Below are positions 23,460 through 34,480 of a stretch of 64,000 nt of DNA, piece by piece. The translations under genes and the position numbers were made by a program. The notes beneath the pieces are model-generated. The model saw only the letters and a program-made list of their open reading frames with translations. It had not been told where the DNA came from and searched no databases. The first letter of the stretch is position 1. Every line of letters starts with the position of its first letter. The DNA comes from Fasciola hepatica. Lineage: Eukaryota; Platyhelminthes; Trematoda; Plagiorchiida; Fasciolidae. Location of the stretch: positions 6,053,001 to 6,117,000 of the forward strand of contig CANUEZ040000168.1 in assembly GCA_948099385.1 (NCBI GenBank), read 5' to 3'.

Positions 23460-23990
23460 AGTCGAAACGTGGAACGTGTAGAGGGGTGCGAACGGAATAC
23501 AGACAGGTCACGCCACAGGGGATGGGTTGGGTCCACAAGGACCTAGGGGGGTTTTTCACAGGCTATGACGCGCAAATCGCAAAGGCTGGACATGAGAGAG
23601 CCAATGGGAATCAAGGGAATACGACTGATAATGGCCAGGCCGCGGTGTGGTGTGATAAAACCCTTTTTAAGTAAACCGGGAGAGATTACGAGAGAGAGCA
23701 GTAGAGTAAGATTGGAAGCATACATTGAAGGATAAAAGAAAAAATGGCAGCTTGTGTGGCACCAAACTGCCTTAGCCTACGAATTTGAAAGAACAGTCTG
23801 CGTAATTTTTAACCCAATCAAGATTATGAGGAGACCACTGCTTATTAGTGCTGGATGTGACACCCAAGTATCTGACCGAGTCAGCTCTGGAAGCGGGGAC
23901 ATTGTTAATGACCAATTTCTCAGCACGGTAAGAGGAACGAGAAAGGGATAAAGTACAATGAAAATATTTCGAAGTGTTGAGTATAGCTCA
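23460..23990 (-). pseudogene. Non-LTR (APE-type LINE) RT C-terminal relic
   Basis: The minus strand reads LVINNVPASRADSVRYLGVT near 23,900, the block after the RT catalytic site in CR1/Rex/Jockey-like LINEs. It is followed by a shifted region with YSTALSRNLSRFT and then an open frame (23,543-23,725) including SPGLLKKGFITPHRGLAIIS, the usual post-RT thumb region. Frameshifts occur between blocks. It lies where the integrase of the Gypsy element at 24,010-30,190 should continue, so it probably inserted into or replaced that end. It could belong to the same family as the endonuclease/RT fragment at 30,470-31,900, but the two do not overlap and this cannot be tested by eye. Confidence 0.7.
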
Positions 23991-24009
23991 GAAAGGGACG
24001 AGAAATCCT

Positions 24010-24795
24010 GAATGTTTTATGAGTTATTGGAAAAAGAGTTAGTCTTGTTGTTTAGAGATAGATTGACAGAGCACATTGCCATCGGTGTATTTAAAAAGTT
24101 GTGCAGGTCGTGCGGTTGTCAGGTCGCCCACAATAATCAGCGTGAACATGTCGCCAGAGCTCAGCGGAAACAGGCCACGGCTTCCATTTCGACGGTTGAG
24201 TGGGAAGTTTATGTAGACAGTAATACGGCACAAGTCGTCATTCAACTCTGACCACCAACAAGTGAGACGGGCAAGAGATTCCATTTTTTCAATGCCTAGG
24301 TGTCCCGAAGGGAAATTTTGCAAAACCATAGCCCGCAGTGTAGGTGGTACAATGATTCTGTCGTTGCAACAAAAGATATCATCACAAGTCACAGAAATGT
24401 TTTTGCGTCGTTGATAGAATTCAGGAAATTGACTCCGAATATCTGCTCGCCACCCATGTCGAACACAAAATATGGGGGCGTGCTATTGCTTCTTCGTTTC
24501 ACGAACTAGACCTGGCCGACAAACAGGTAGTGGCTGCGTAAGCAAACAGTCAGCAGTAGAAGATTCTTCGGAAATTTCATAGCGAGACAAGTAATCAGCA
24601 GGTGGAATAGATTGTTCTTTGCAATGCTGAATGTCATAAGGGTATGCCGATAATGCAACACTCCATCGCTGAACCATGGCTACCGACGATTTAGTCAAGG
24701 ACCGACGTGGGTTCTAGATAAATTTCAGAGCTTCGTGATCAGTGGTAATGGTGAAGTGACAGCCAAACGAGTACTTTTTCAGAAGACAAAGCACG
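24010..24795 (-). pseudogene. Gypsy family A: RNase H (second half) and integrase start
   Basis: This continues the Gypsy element whose first part ends at 27,009. The minus strand gives KYSFGCHFTITTDHEALKFI (RNase H with the TDHEALKF block, about 24,720-24,780), then VAMVQRWSVALSAYPYDIQH ... ADYLSRYE (24,590-24,690). Next is the integrase zinc-binding region, GHLGIEKMESLARLTCWW (about 24,260-24,320), in which the His is present but the two Cys are not obvious. Last comes WRHVHADYCG, the start of the integrase core with its first catalytic Asp. The rest of the core is missing at about 24,010-24,100, where the LINE fragment begins. Frameshifts separate the blocks. Confidence 0.85.
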
Positions 24796-27008
24796 TGGCA
24801 GCAGGTTTCGCCTGTGGTCCCAGATCCGATGTCCATCAAAGACACTGGATTTCGCAAGAGTTGCTGAGTATAATGGAGCGAAAGCGTCAGCTCTGGAACA
24901 GTAAGGCGAGGAATAAGACACAGAATGATACAAAGGCAAGTTACGAAAAGCCTTAAGAATGATCGCGAAAACTGGTGGGTCAAGGTAGCCGAAGAAATGG
25001 AAATAGCAGCTGCTTCAGGTAACAGTCAAAGACTGTTCAAACTTATTCGCGACACCGGTGGTTGGCGAACCCCAATCAGTGAAACGATATGCAATAGAAA
25101 CTAAGAACCCATTCAGGGCAAAGGTCGAACCATTGGGCCGAATACTTCAAGGAACAGCTTAGCTGGCCGCACGCTAGTGTAGTTACTCCTGTATCAACAA
25201 CTGCGACTCCTTGGGTGGTATCACTTGAGCCCCCATCGGAAATTGAAGTATAGTTTAGCATTCCATTACTAGAGCGAGGGAAAGCAGCCGATTCCAACGA
25301 ACTCCCTCCATTTCTTTTCGAAATGGGTAGTGGTGTGTTGATATAGTCACTTACCACCTTGATCCGAGACTTTCGGAAGGAGGAACGTATCCCGCTCTAA
25401 TGGGGTGGGTCATTGATTGTACCAATCTCATAGAGGAGAATACGCAATGACTGTAGTAATCATCGTGAGATTGGCTTAATTCCGATAGTTACCAGGGTAT
25501 TAGCCTCGATTTTGCTATGTTGTCTTACGTCGGCTAGCAAGAGGAACATCCGCAAACATCAAGCCGGATTCCACCCAGGTTGAGGTTGCCTCGACCAGAT
25601 TTTTACTCTTCGTCAATTACAGAAGGTGCGTCATGCACACAGTCGACCGACCATAATGGTTTTCCTCGACTTGAAAGGCACTTTCGATTCAGTTGTCCGG
25701 ACGGTGCTATTTAATGCTCTTCACCGGAAAGGTATGTCCCAGATGTTTGTGAATCTACTGAAGTCGTTGTACTCTCCTACTTATGGCCGTGTAAGGGTTG
25801 ACGGTGAACTATCCGGTTGGTTCAAAACGACCAGCAGTGTTCGATAGGAATGTCCAATTTATCCATTCTCATTTAACTTCGTCATGGACGAAATAACGGA
25901 GAGTGCCTCGCGAAATCTTCAGGATGTGGGCATCCAACTAGGAAACAGTGAGATTAAGCGGACAACCTTGTCTGCTTGTTCGAATCCGCGGAACATGCTC
26001 AACGTGCACTAGATAGACTCTCAAGAGCTGTAGCTCCATTCGGCATGCGCTTTTCACCTTCAAAGTGTAAAATGATGTTACAAGACTGGACATCAACGAT
26101 TCCAAGCTTGATGCTCGATGGGGAGGTGCTGATAACTGTTGACCGCTTCACTCACCTCGGCAGCAGTGTGACGACGGATGGGAGCACTGTAGTAGAGGAG
26201 AGAACATGTATATCTAAGGTTCAAGTGGCGTACACTGGACTGACGCATTTGTGGTACCGACCTGATATTTCACTGAAGTTGAAAGGTCGTGTGTACTGTG
26301 CCACGATGCGTTCAGTTTTGTTGTATAGCTGCGAGACATGAGGTTTGCGTGTGGAAAATATTCGTCATCTTGAGGTTTTGACCATCGAAGTTTGCGTAGT
26401 ACCGCTAAGATTGGATGGAATGACCGAGTGTGCAATACTAAGGTCAAAAATCGAGTATTGAGTACTAATTCATAGAATATTCTATCACAGGGTATCCAGA
26501 TTAGTAGACTTCGTTAGTTGGGGCACGTAATACGTATGTCAAACACATGTCTACCTTACCATGCCCTGTTTTCCGTTCCTCCTAGGGAGTGGAGGAAACT
26601 GCTTGGAGGTCAACAGATGACGTGGCAGCGAGGAATGAGAAAATGTACAGCGAACTTAGCAAGCGTAAATACCTCAGGTCGTTGTGGTTGGGGTCCGAAA
26701 GATCCCTCAGCCAGCTGGCTGGAGACACTGATGGTTATGGCAGCGAACCTTGACCAGTGGCGACAGTGTTGTAACTTTTGTCGAATCTGAGTGATTGATC
26801 AATATGCTTTTGTACGGTTGTGCTGTAAATTCCGCTTGTTGGCTACTAAGGCATTCTTTCCTTTTCCCATCTGTGTGGGTCCACTCCCTGTCCCTCTTGT
26901 ATGGTCATACTTTCTAATTCAACGTGCAACATGGTGAGAAAGGCAATGGTCAGTGGGGCTCGTCCCACTGTTTATTGCTGTACGATGATGACGATGATGA
27001 TGATGACC
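24796..27008 (+). mobile_element. RTE-like non-LTR element, 5' truncated, nested in Gypsy
   Basis: Starting near 24,800 the plus strand reads a pre-RT linker with SLKNDRENWWVKVAEEME, SGNSQRLFKLIRDTGG, then RT blocks including PTIMVFLDLKGTFDS (25,650-25,690, first catalytic Asp), GMRFSPSKCKMMLQDW, THLGSSVTTDG, ISLKLKGRVY and YSCET. The tail is WLETLMVMAANLDQWRQCC (26,720-26,770). The YADD box near 25,960 is eroded. The 3' end carries a GATGAT-type microsatellite tail (26,980-27,007), typical of RTE elements. The apurinic endonuclease domain is absent. Flanking Gypsy sequence on each side contains a diverged short duplication (24,777-24,795 and 27,008-27,024), consistent with a target-site duplication. 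Many frameshifts make it inactive. Confidence 0.85.
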
Positions 27009-27851
27009 TGTGCGGACGAGCAACGGCCCAATAAACATCCGATACTTTACGTTGGACTTGAGAATATCCGCTTTCCGCGGCATTGAGTCAGTGAGAAATA
27101 CTCAAAACTGGATGACCCTTTTATTCTAGCACGGCAACAATACCAGTAGAAGACGCGTACTTGATAGCAGTCGAAGATGTATGAGGGGAAAGCATACGAA
27201 GTACAGCATTGATCGAAAAAACGGCAATAAACCATGTGAGCACTTCTCATGAACCGAAGATCACTGGAAAATCTGTTGGGAGAGAAGATTGAATAAGGGT
27301 GCAGTTTTAGTGTCAAAATCGGGAATAAATCTGGAATAATACTGAAGAGAACCCATTAGGGAAAGTAATTCAACAAATGATTTGGGAGAGGCCACATTGG
27401 ATAACAGAACAAAACGGCTGGAGTCAGGGTGAAAACCGTGAGCATCAACCAAATAACCCAAACAAGTGAACTCAAAAAAGGATAAAACACACTCATCAGG
27501 GTTGATGGGTACATTACTTTTCAGGAATCTATCCAGCAATAAACGCAGACGATCATCATGCACATCTTTGGTGGGTGCGTATATAGTGATATCATCTTGG
27601 TAGGTACAAACACCCTCTAGATCAGAAATCAAAGCATTGGTGGTGTCTTGGAAAATAGCAGGGGAAACACTAAGACCAGAATGCAGAAAGTTATACTGGT
27701 ACAAACCAAAGGGCATATTATTGACGGTTAGTTCACGGAACTGATCATCAGGTGGAATCTGTAAAAATGCATCTGACAGTTCAGTTTTAGAAAAATACTT
27801 AGAACCGTGAGACTCGACAACACAAGCTAACTGGCGTAAAGTTGCCACACG
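27009..27851 (-). pseudogene. Gypsy family A: RT palm and RNase H (first half)
   Basis: A 207-codon uninterrupted frame (27,261-27,884) starts inside the adjacent LTR-like insertion and becomes Gypsy RT from about residue 12. It has TELSDAFLQI (first catalytic Asp, residue 38) and TYQDDITIYA (YxDD at residues 95-98), followed by LGYLVDAHGFHPDS and LMGSLQYYSRFIPDF. All three RT catalytic aspartates are thus intact, the best-preserved RT in the window. Below 27,261 the frame shifts and RNase H begins: STGIVAVLE, then GYSQVQRK ... VYWAVAR up to 27,009, where the RTE insertion cuts it. The second half resumes at 24,795. The protein would copy the retrotransposon RNA; this copy is split and cannot. 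Confidence 0.9.
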
Positions 27852-28455
27852 TGATGAAAGCCCACGGCTAAGTAGACACAACACAAATCACAACACGATA
27901 CCAAATGAGCGAGCCGTACGGAAAGCACAGGGCACGAGGCCACATAGACTCCCAGCACAGAACACGAGACAGGCCAAGTAGGCACACGAGACACAGAGCA
28001 CAATCGCAGACGATGACACTTGGGTCAAACCTCCTAAACCCGTAGTCGCACAACAAGAAGGGCTGTTGGCTGGCCCACAACTCGAACACAAGGCGCGAAC
28101 TTCAATGACGCTAGCCCCCTGCTAGCTACAGTGAGAAGCCAGACACAAACGAGGTAGCACGCTTTTATTGGTACAGACCAAACCAAGTCAAACTGAAGAG
28201 TCAGCTCTACCGTTTCTATAGTCTGTATGAGCGACCTTGTATAAATCATGCATGAACCAATCAACGAGGTCACGGGGGCAGCATAAAAACAACAATTGGA
28301 GGTAAGCGTGAAAATATTCAACTGGCGGGGGAGAAGTTTAAATATTGTGCAAAAATTGAAATGCAAATTATTCAAAATCTAAACAGTTTTACGGAAAGAC
28401 AATGTCATGTTTGGATTATGTGAGTTCGAATGTGTACGAAAAATACCTTTTCCCA
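27852..28455 (-). mobile_element. Solo-LTR-like insertion (604 bp) in Gypsy RT
   Basis: This block interrupts the Gypsy RT between its FxPEDVF region and the YFSKTELSDAF region. On the minus strand it begins TGGGAAAAGG and ends CTTTCATCA, the TG...CA ends of long terminal repeats. A minus-strand AATAAAAG polyadenylation signal lies at 28,164-28,169 and an AT-rich TATA-like motif about 70 bases before it. It has no long coding content. It is flanked by similar sequences, 27,833-27,851 and 28,456-28,477, sharing the pattern GTTGCC and ACACG. This duplication is longer than the usual 4-6 bp for LTR elements, so either it is partly coincidence in the coding sequence or the mechanism differed. Confidence 0.55.
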
Positions 28456-28842
28456 GGTGCAATGTTGCCCGAACACGTCCTCAGGTTCAAGAGTGGCATA
28501 GATGGACTGTTTCAGCAAATTATTCAAGGTAATACGGTAGCCACCGTAAATAAGGTAGCCACCATATATTCTGGGAGTTTTGCCATCTTGTTTTAGGGGG
28601 GTCACAGTCGGGGTGGCCCATGCTGAAGAACTCTGCGGTGTCGATACTCCTTTACAAACCAAATAGTTTAATACCTTTTTCCACAGGCTCACGAAGTCCG
28701 AGAGGACTATTGCGGCTTTTCGTAGAAATAGGATAGCCAGTAACCTCGAGATGCACAAGATCCATCTTTACGTCACCAGAAACTTTAGAACAATCAAGAA
28801 ATAAAAGCCGAAAACAGGATTGTTGAGAATCGGACAGAAAAT
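28456..28842 (-). pseudogene. Gypsy family A: protease-RT linker and RT N-terminus
   Basis: The minus strand gives SPLGLREPVEKG near 28,680 and then VCKGVSTPQSSSAWATPTVT with TPLKQDGKTPRIYGGY and TLNNLLKQ, the first RT blocks of Gypsy elements, ending with LEPEDVF next to the LTR-like insertion. A small in-frame duplication appears around IYGGYLIYGGYRITL (about 28,540-28,580). One frameshift separates the linker from the RT. Confidence 0.85.
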
Positions 28843-29399
28843 TCAATGAAACAGACGATTCATGCAGTTCAAACCAATGATGGAAATGTACATGTCAGTT
28901 ACAAGAAAAGAACACTTATAGGTATCGGGTTTTTCATCGGTAAGAAACAGTTCACATGAACCAAGCACATGTAACGGGTGACCAGTAATACCTTTAACTA
29001 AAACGGATGTGGGTTGGAGCTGTATGGGAGCATTAGTTTTCTGAAAAACCTTCTGAGAAATAAGTGAATCAAATCTGCCGGTGTACATAATAAATGAATG
29101 TCGAAAAGAAAGATTTCCAATAAACGAACGGGTAAAGTGGTGAGAGTTATCGGAACTAACAACAGATAAGGTCAAAGATTGAAAATCTAAAGGCAAATGA
29201 CAATTTTCGGACGGGCGCAAATTAAAGCATGTCTTTTTACTTCGACTTACGGACTGAATATGACCTACCTTTACCACAGTCGAGTCACTTTGTATGACGA
29301 AATCTACAAGTCAATCGGGAATGTTTCTGACCACAAGAATTGCAAGCATTTCATTGCTTGCTTTGTCGAACTGGTCGGGAGTGGGAATTTAGGCCGAAC
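28843..29399 (-). pseudogene. Gypsy family A: zinc knuckles and protease
   Basis: From 29,345 the minus strand encodes two Cys-rich knuckles: CNSCGQKHSRLTC, then after a stop and a shift CGKVGHIQSV, which match CCHC RNA-binding motifs of Gag. The frame 28,843-29,277 then gives a retropepsin-like protein: HSFIMYTGRFDSLISQKVFQ, TGHPLHVLGSCELFLTDEK, and ISIIGLNCMNRL. The catalytic Asp of the D-T/S-G triplet has become Tyr, so the protease would be dead. Gag-protease order and linkage to RT at 28,842 fit a standard Gypsy layout. Confidence 0.85.
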
Positions 29400-30188
29400 T
29401 TATTGCCTGGAGAAACATACTTCCCTTGGCTCGGTGGCGAATTTGAGGAGGACTTCGGATCTTTCGAGCTGAAAAAAAACTGGAGTCTTGTTATCAACAA
29501 CACCACTTATATCTTGATGTTGCTCAAAAAGAAGTTTGGCGGAATAGAAAATACATTCGTCGAGGAGAAGAAGCCTTCGTTGCAACTCGGGACAGTCGAT
29601 ACCAGCAATTATTTTGTCTCGTAACGGCATCTCGAGCTGATCACCAAAACCGCATTTAGTGGCCTGTGTTTGCAATTGCAACACGAAACTCCTTATTGAT
29701 TGTTTGGCACCTCGCACAAATGAGTGAAATTTCGTTCTTTCAGCAGCTTCGAAATTAACCGCTTGGAAATGCCGCAGAAGCAACACCTTCATGGATTTTT
29801 AAGGCAAAGACACTGGATAACTCGGAAAAGCCCAATTCTTCAAGAGAGAATATGCACCCTTTCCAAGGACAGCCAAGAAATGCGCAGCCTTCTTCTCAGA
29901 ATCCAAGGATTTACGAGTCAAACATCATAATTTGAAGCGCTCGATATAATCCTCAACCTCACCGACACTGCTGCAAACATTTAAAGCCTCCAAATTACAG
30001 ACGTTCATGGTGAGAACTAACCGTGACGCCAGATGCTGTAATCGGTACTTGCACTCGAGAACTAGTACTATCGCAACGACCTTCGAAAAGGCTCCAACCC
30101 GAACTGAACGCACTGAAGAAACGAGAACACGGCTTGAACTAGAACTCAGTTCGTAATAGTACTCAGCGCAATCGTTACGTACATGCAT
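29400..30188 (-). pseudogene. Gypsy family A: gag
   Basis: The gag N-terminus likely starts at the Met near 30,009 (MNVCNLEALNVCSSVGEVED), in the frame 29,925-30,188. After a short broken part, the frame 29,400-29,792 continues with FEAAERTKFHSFVRGAKQSI, FGDQLEMPLRDKIIAGID and RRLLLLDECIFYSAK. These segments are conserved with the copies at 22,200 and 53,920. The region between 29,792 and 29,925 has one or two frameshifts. Gag would form the particle around the element's RNA. No 5' LTR or primer-binding site could be identified upstream (above 30,188). Confidence 0.8.
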
Positions 30189-30469
30189 TCGCGGATGTAA
30201 TAAAACAACAAAAAGGAGTGTTATTACCAGTCACCACAATTAGTTAAGTTCTTTGGATTGAAACGGCAAGCTGAAGCAACTGCTATCAGAGGGCATCTGT
30301 TGCGTTTGTACGCAAATTGATGGGGATTATCTGGAACAGCTGTAGAGGAACGCAGTCGGGTAAGAATAGTGCTCCAGGTCAACCCGAACCCGAAAGAAGA
30401 GCTGGAGATGGAAAGAAAGCGTTTTTTAAAAAATGTTGAAAGTAGGATGTTAGGGAACAGGTTCTACTG
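30189..30469. other. Unassigned junction between Gypsy and LINE fragments
   Basis: About 280 bases in which I could identify neither the expected 5' LTR of the Gypsy element nor a boundary of the LINE fragment. Confidence 0.4.
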
Positions 30470-31900
30470 GCGCGAGTCTACAGGAGACAGTAATAGCATC
30501 GGCATCAACAGATTTATTGATGGGGGAGGTTGTAATTCCGGAGAGGTGACCTGCTCTAAATTTGAGAACAGTGGAGGATAATTCCTCTGGACCCAGAGCA
30601 GAATTTCATTTTTGGGTTCGAAGTAACTTTAAGACTTCATCCTAGGAAAATGGTTTTATATCTGAGGGAACAGAAGGAAAATAGGATGGTAGAGTATCCA
30701 ATGAAGGATGAATAAACACGGCTTTCACACTGTCGGCATCTACATCGTAGTTTTTTTAACCGGCCCCACTTTCCACAAAGAAGCCTGATTCTGTACCAGA
30801 GAAGTGTGCTATTAGTGATACAGAAGAGCTGGTAGGCTAATGTCGTATTCAGCCTTTGTATCTCTTGTTTGCTCGAGATGGAGTGTTGTTTCGCAGAAGC
30901 CTAGTCGTGTAGTTTATAGGCATGTTCTTTTTGCCTTCACAGAGATATAATCAATGGAGAAGCTATCCTGCCGTTGGTAATATATCCAGTCTCTACAGGA
31001 CAATAAAAACCAAACACTGCGCTCAGTGTCGTTGTAACTTAGTCTAGCAAGCTAAGACAGCAATCGAAGGAAAACCGTGAAGTAACAATGGAAAGGAATC
31101 TTTGATGAAGAGTAATGTTGATGGGTGACAAGTTTCAAGAGGTGACCTCTATTTATTTTGTCCTGACGAGTGAACGGTGGACTGAAGATGAAGAACGTTT
31201 GGGTCTGATAATGTTCGGAGCGTTATCACTCGTTGAAACAGGAACTTTCAGTTGTGGTTGAAAACAATTTGGGATGAACGGCGATAATCCTGTAGAAAAT
31301 AACATTTCCTCTAGTTGGGATCAGACAGGTCATTTAAACCAAAAGGAAGTGAGGGATATCTAGGAACATGAATAAAATCACCGATAAAAATTCATAAATA
31401 ATCCGATAGTAAAGGAATTAGAACGGGCATAAAAGCGTCAAAAAAACTAGTTGATATCCCTCTGAGAGCGAAAGTACCTGAAAAGGGCCAGAATTTAGGA
31501 TCCTATTTAACAACTTCGCAGTCATCGCCGTTACAAGAGAAAGTAAAGTAACTTTAGACCTGCCAGACCACTCGGAATTGATGTAAGCAACCACACCACC
31601 ACCTCTCTTCTTCTTGTAGTGTTCTCTATCCTGACGAAAGCACCGAAAGTTCTCAAGGAAAACGAGATCGTCTTCGACACTTTCACTTAACCAAGATTCT
31701 TAAACACAGGTCACACAGGATTTCGTGTTATTCCAAGAATTAAGAAGATTGGTTACAAACGATTTCTTTCCAAAAGCGACCGAATCTTAGCACTGACCAG
31801 CACGGGAACTGTCATCTTCCTTGCGGTTGTACGACCGAGGGCAGTCTCTCAACCGGAGTGCTTACGTTTCTTAGCCCAACTTGATCTCGACCAGGTTTCA
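30470..31900 (-). pseudogene. APE-type LINE: endonuclease and start of RT
   Basis: Between 31,507 and 31,694 the minus strand has a clean, uninterrupted 60-codon stretch: ESWLSESVEDDLVFLENF, CFRQDREHYKKKRGGGVVAY. This is the apurinic-like endonuclease domain (E-[ST]-W-L and R-x-G-G-G-V motifs) of CR1/Jockey-group LINEs. Further on lies IGDFIHVP (31,375-31,391), the GDFN motif, with Asn to Ile. A degraded linker follows, and near 30,580 the segment GPEELSSTVLKFRAGHLSG resembles the first RT block of such elements. Frameshifts are frequent outside the first stretch. The endonuclease nicks the target DNA in living members. RT catalytic blocks are not seen. Confidence 0.75.
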
Positions 31901-32124
31901 CAAAAACGAGTTGCAGATGGTGAGATGGAACATACTATATCTCTGATCTCGGTGAATGATTACTTCGAACAGCTGATTCTGGGTGACATGTGTTGATAGT
32001 AAGGATCATTCCACGGTGACGTTGATTGAGTTCACAGCAAAATTTAGCACGGCTAATCACAGGACTCACCTCGGGTAGTGGTTGTAAAGTACCAAGGTCC
32101 TCTTTTTATCTGAAAAGCCTCATG
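31901..32124. other. Unassigned junction
   Basis: Short stretch between the LINE endonuclease fragment and the plus-strand Gypsy pol; no motif seen. Confidence 0.4.
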
Positions 32125-34480
32125 ATTCTTCTCCGATTACCTGAGCCAGCAACAGAGCGTTAGACGATTTGGTTTTCAAGGCGATAATTAGACCCATAAG
32201 TTCTCCAACTTGGGCTACTCCGATTGCGATCCCGTTGAAAAGGAACGGAAAGACGCCTAGAATTTGTGGCCTCTACCGTATCACCTTGAACATACTTCCG
32301 GAACAGTCAACTTGTTTGAATTTCTAGTCAGAGGACGTTCTCAGTCGGTTTCAAAGTTATCAGTACCTATCGGAACTTGGTTTGAAAGATGAAGTTCCTC
32401 AAATTCCACTAAATGAATAATCCTGTGAACTGGCAACCATTAATACGCCTTTTAAGTTGTTCCGGTACAACCTAGAGCCATTTTAGTCTCAATGCTTCAC
32501 CTGCTAGTTTCCAAAGAACCACGAGTTCCCTGATTTCAGATTTGAAGAGCGTTCCAGCATACCAAGGTGTTATGCCACCATTAAAGAGATAAGTGACAAA
32601 CTGTCAGTTTCTTTAATTACCAGAATGCAAAAACAACGTTGCTATCAATCTTGATATTCGTGTGTTCTCTATCTCTGTGTTTCTCTTTTGGGGTTATTTG
32701 ATTGATACACATGGTTTTTGTCCCGATTCCAAATGTTTTGCACCTTTACCTAGTGCCCCTTCTCCAAAATCTCTTGCCGAATTGCGTTTACAATTCGGTT
32801 CCCTCTAGTATGCCTAGGGATTTATTGTCGGCCAAAGCTGCCTCATTGCTGGACCTTGTCGTTCAACAAATATTTCATTGATCATTGGTAAATGAGCAGT
32901 GCTTAAGGCGCCTTTATTTTCTACCAAAAAATGCTGTTCTTTGTTCATTCTGGCTAAGTTTATCTTCGAAATTTATTACAGATGTATCACCTACCGGCGT
33001 CGAAGCTGTTCTGGAACCGGACAGTCGACCGGTGTTGTGTATTCATTAACAGCGCAGTTCTGCCGAACACGGATAATTCCGAAAGCAAAATGAAGCATTA
33101 GCTGTATTTGGTCTGTTACTCTCAGTCATAAAAATCGATTTGGTACCCACTTCACGATGGTGACGGAAAAAGGGCCCTGAAATTCGTTTATAACCCACAC
33201 CGTTCTCTAGCAAATTCGTCAGCAACTATGGGTCTGCGATGGAGGGTCGCGTTAGCTGCATATTCACAAGGCATTCAGCACAAAAAGGCACAATCCGTGT
33301 TCTATGCCGATTACACATCTCGTTACGCGCAGTCTTAAGAGGCTTCCTTTTTTGTCTGTCTTACCTCACCTAGTTCATGATAAAATAGTACTACCACGTG
33401 ATCATCGGTTCTGCTCGATGAGGATGGCGAAGAGATGTTAAACGTAAGTTCCCGGAGTCCTAAAAACTTTACGAGGAAATTTCTTCTACATGCAATGGTT
33501 TTTTGTGTCTGAAGGATAGAATTATTTTGCTTCCATAGTTACTCTCAACGGTCTTGGAAGATTTGCTTGCTGGAAACGTGGGTATCGAGAAGATGAAGTA
33601 GCTTGCTCAACTTACTTGTTGGTTGCTGGAGATGAACGGTGATTTTCGTCGTATTGCTGTATCACGTAGCAGTTGCGTGCATAAAATCCATTCAGGACCG
33701 TCAAAGTGCCACCTACGATCAATGTCCTTATAGCCACGGAAATGCTTTGACGCCGATTACTTTGGTCTCTTCTTGGGCAAGTATCAGACATTGGTCATTA
33801 TTGTTTCGTACTCTCGCTGGTCGCAAGTCTACTTCACCACCATTCCAACCAGTGATTTTATCATTACGGCTACCCATAAAAATTTCAGTCAAGAATTCGT
33901 TTCACATGCAATTGCTAGCGATAATGGAAGCTATTACTAAGCCTACAAGGTGACTGATGGGTTGGGTCATTGAATAGCCGTCATGTGCAAACTGCACCCA
34001 GATATCCACGATCAAATGGAGCGGCTAAGAATTTCTTCCGGGCAGTAAAGAGTGCAGTTGCCCCTGCGAGCGACGATACGTTTGACGAGCTACGCAGGAT
34101 TTTTGACAATTTTTAATGCAGTACAGCAATGCTGTTCATTCGACTGCAAGTGAGCTTTCTGCTGTGCTATTCAAAAATCGAGTCCTGAGGACAATCCTGT
34201 TGAGTTTAGAATTTGCTGAAGTCGTTCGTAATCGAAGAAATGAACTAAGACCCTCTAGAATTATCATTCTCAATCAAATGTGGTAACGACTCGTTAGTTT
34301 TCTTGACTTGGAAAAGGATTCCGTACACCAGGGACATTTAAATCAAATTAGTTTGAATGTCCATCTCTGAAACTATTTCTGATCGCACTGATTCTTATGT
34401 TTCAGAGCCAGCTTCATAAAATACTGATTGCAGCGATCAGTCAGAACAAGTATGAAGGTCTGGAAGATTGCGTAACAAAG
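32125..34480 (+). pseudogene. Gypsy family A: decayed pol (RT, RNase H, integrase)
   Basis: No long frame survives, but translated blocks appear in pol order. RT: PTWATPIAIPLKRNGKTPRI (about 32,210-32,270), INTPFKLFRYN, FxISDLKS-type segment and a YQGV in place of YxDD near 32,560. Then WGYLIDTHGFCPDS (about 32,690). RNase H: VSPTGVEAVLEPDSRPVLCI (about 32,985-33,045), then KNRFGTHFTMVTE and LRWRVALAAYSQGIQHKKAQ. Integrase: NVGIEKMK and QLTCWLLEMNG (33,575-33,640), ADYFGLFLGKYQTLVIIVSY (33,750-33,810), ASDNGSYY (about 33,915-33,940) and RSNGAAKNFFRAVKSAVAP (34,005-34,065). The integrase catalytic Glu in the NGAAEN position is Lys. Same family as 24,010-30,190 by block identity. Gag and LTRs are not seen. 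Confidence 0.85.
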
